From an uncultured Kroppenstedtia sp. (GTDB taxonomy: Bacteria > Bacillota > Bacilli > Thermoactinomycetales > DSM-45169): a DNA stretch of 7,587 nucleotides. The DNA is taken from the NCBI GenBank assembly GCA_959600065.1, contig CAUGKZ010000075.1:1-7587 (forward strand), given 5' to 3'. Position 1 is the first letter of the stretch. Each line of letters opens with the position of its first letter. Positions 7,009 through 7,587 of the stretch are shown piece after piece. The notes beneath the pieces were generated by a model. That model saw nothing but the letters and a program-made list of their open reading frames with translations. It was not told where the DNA came from and did no database searches. Position numbers and translations under genes: made by a program.

Positions 7009-7042
7009 AAAATAAAAAGGACCCGCATAATGGGTCCCTTTG
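7009..7042 (-). terminator. Intrinsic terminator of the yceD-rpmF unit
   Basis: GGACCC (7019-7024) pairs with GGGTCC (7032-7037) across a 7-base loop. The stem extends outward through a G-U and A-U pairs to about 10 bp. On the minus strand it is followed by TTTTTATTTT (7009-7018), a clear T-run. It lies about 17 bases after the rpmF stop and separates rpmF from the fapR promoter. Confidence 0.88.
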
Positions 7043-7058
7043 ACAACCGTGATGAAGG

Positions 7059-7232
7059 TTAATCATTCACCACTTCATTCCCTTTGTAGTAACCGCACTC
7101 TTTGCAAACACGATGGGACAGTTTCATTTCACCGCACTGCGGGCATTTCACCATCCCCGGGACCGACAGTTTGATGTGGGTCCGACGTTTGAGCTTGCGG
7201 GTTTTGGAAGTTCTTCTTTTAGGTACTGCCAT
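7059..7232 (-). CDS. rpmF: 50S ribosomal protein L32
   Basis: This 57-aa protein is a small structural part of the large ribosomal subunit. It begins [19 protein letters not shown], the canonical basic N-terminus of bacterial L32. It has four zinc-ribbon cysteines, C30 and C33 (CPQCG) and C43 and C46 (CKECG), so it is the zinc-binding form. The ATG is preceded by AGGGGGTGA at a short, suitable spacing. The gene follows the DUF177 gene by 34 bases, the conserved yceD-rpmF pairing, and is followed by a terminator. Its position directly upstream of the fatty acid genes is conserved in many bacteria. Confidence 0.97.
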   Translation of the reverse strand: MAVPKRRTSKTRKLKRRTHIKLSVPGMVKCPQCGEMKLSHRVCKECGYYKGNEVVND

Positions 7233-7266
7233 TCATTTCACCCCCTCTTAAAAATCGTCATGGGGA

Positions 7267-7587
7267 TTATGGATCCCTGTTCAACAGTTCACCCAGTTTG
7301 GCTAACCGAGGATTCACCTGCCGGTTGTCGCACTGGCAGGAGGCTTGGTTCCAATCGGTTCCGCATGTGGGACACAACCCCTTACAGTCCTCCCGACATA
7401 CCGGAGCGAAGGGGATGCTCAGCAACAAAGCCTCCCGGATAAAAGGAGTCAAATCGGTCGGCCGGTCGAGAGAGACGAGGAGGACCTCCTCCTCCCCGTT
7501 TGGTTCCACCAGGTTTTCATCATCTGTGAACACCCGATGCCAATGGGAGGATAAGGTCTGGTCAAATCCGGAAAGACACCGGGAACA
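7267..7587 (-). CDS. DUF177 family protein (YceD/YlbN), partial, N-terminus beyond window
   Basis: The visible 106 residues are the C-terminal part of a YceD-like protein. The frame runs open to the right edge starting with CSRCLSGFDQTL, the CxRCL motif typical of the middle of this family, so the true start lies outside. The GTG at 7531-7533 is internal. A cysteine-rich segment follows, CREDCKGLCPTCGTDWN and then CQCD, which resembles a metal-binding cluster and is characteristic of the family. The molecular role is poorly defined; in plants and bacteria members are linked to 23S rRNA accumulation, which fits its constant pairing with rpmF. It ends at TAA 34 bases before rpmF. Confidence 0.93.
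   Translation of the reverse strand, partial: CSRCLSGFDQTLSSHWHRVFTDDENLVEPNGEEEVLLVSLDRPTDLTPFIREALLLSIPFAPVCREDCKGLCPTCGTDWNQASCQCDNRQVNPRLAKLGELLNRDP

Overview
This window is a compact fatty-acid and phospholipid biosynthesis locus from a Gram-positive bacterium of the Bacillota, with every gene on the minus strand. It carries FapR, the malonyl-CoA-responsive lipid repressor known only from Firmicutes, together with a recognisable FapR operator. Protein similarity to Bacillus family members, strong AGGAGG-type ribosome sites, frequent TTG/GTG starts and moderately high GC suggest a member of the Bacillales, perhaps Thermoactinomycetaceae or Paenibacillaceae. That placement is an inference, not something read directly from the sequence.

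Layout in the direction of transcription (high to low coordinates): (1) The C-terminal part of a DUF177/YceD (YlbN) protein, cut by the right edge, followed by rpmF (zinc-ribbon ribosomal protein L32, 57 aa). This pair ends in an intrinsic terminator at about 7009-7042. (2) A sigma-A-type promoter (TTGCCA, 17 bp, TATACT) whose start region overlaps a near-perfect FapR box (6954-6970). (3) The operon fapR-plsX-fabH-fabD-fabG-acpP-fabF-rnc. Gaps are 26 bases or less, apart from 66 bases before acpP and 86 bases before fabF. (4) A hairpin followed by TTTT just after the rnc stop (246-284), which probably ends the operon. (5) About 245 bases at the left edge with no convincing gene but two clear inverted repeats.

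The genes form one pathway. FabD makes malonyl-ACP from malonyl-CoA and AcpP. FabH condenses it with an acyl-CoA primer, FabG reduces the 3-keto group and FabF carries out further elongation. PlsX moves finished acyl chains from ACP to phosphate, giving acyl-phosphate for phosphatidic acid synthesis. FapR senses malonyl-CoA and would repress the whole set, including its own gene. The dehydratase (FabZ) and enoyl reductase (FabI/L/K) steps are not encoded here. RNase III is the last gene, as is common in this neighbourhood.

No previously undescribed system is evident. The points worth a second look are regulatory: the FapR operator and promoter, extra elements around acpP (a perfect TATAAT inside a palindrome upstream, a strong hairpin downstream), the cluster of non-ATG starts, and two unexplained hairpins beyond rnc, one of which would hide a good Shine-Dalgarno sequence.
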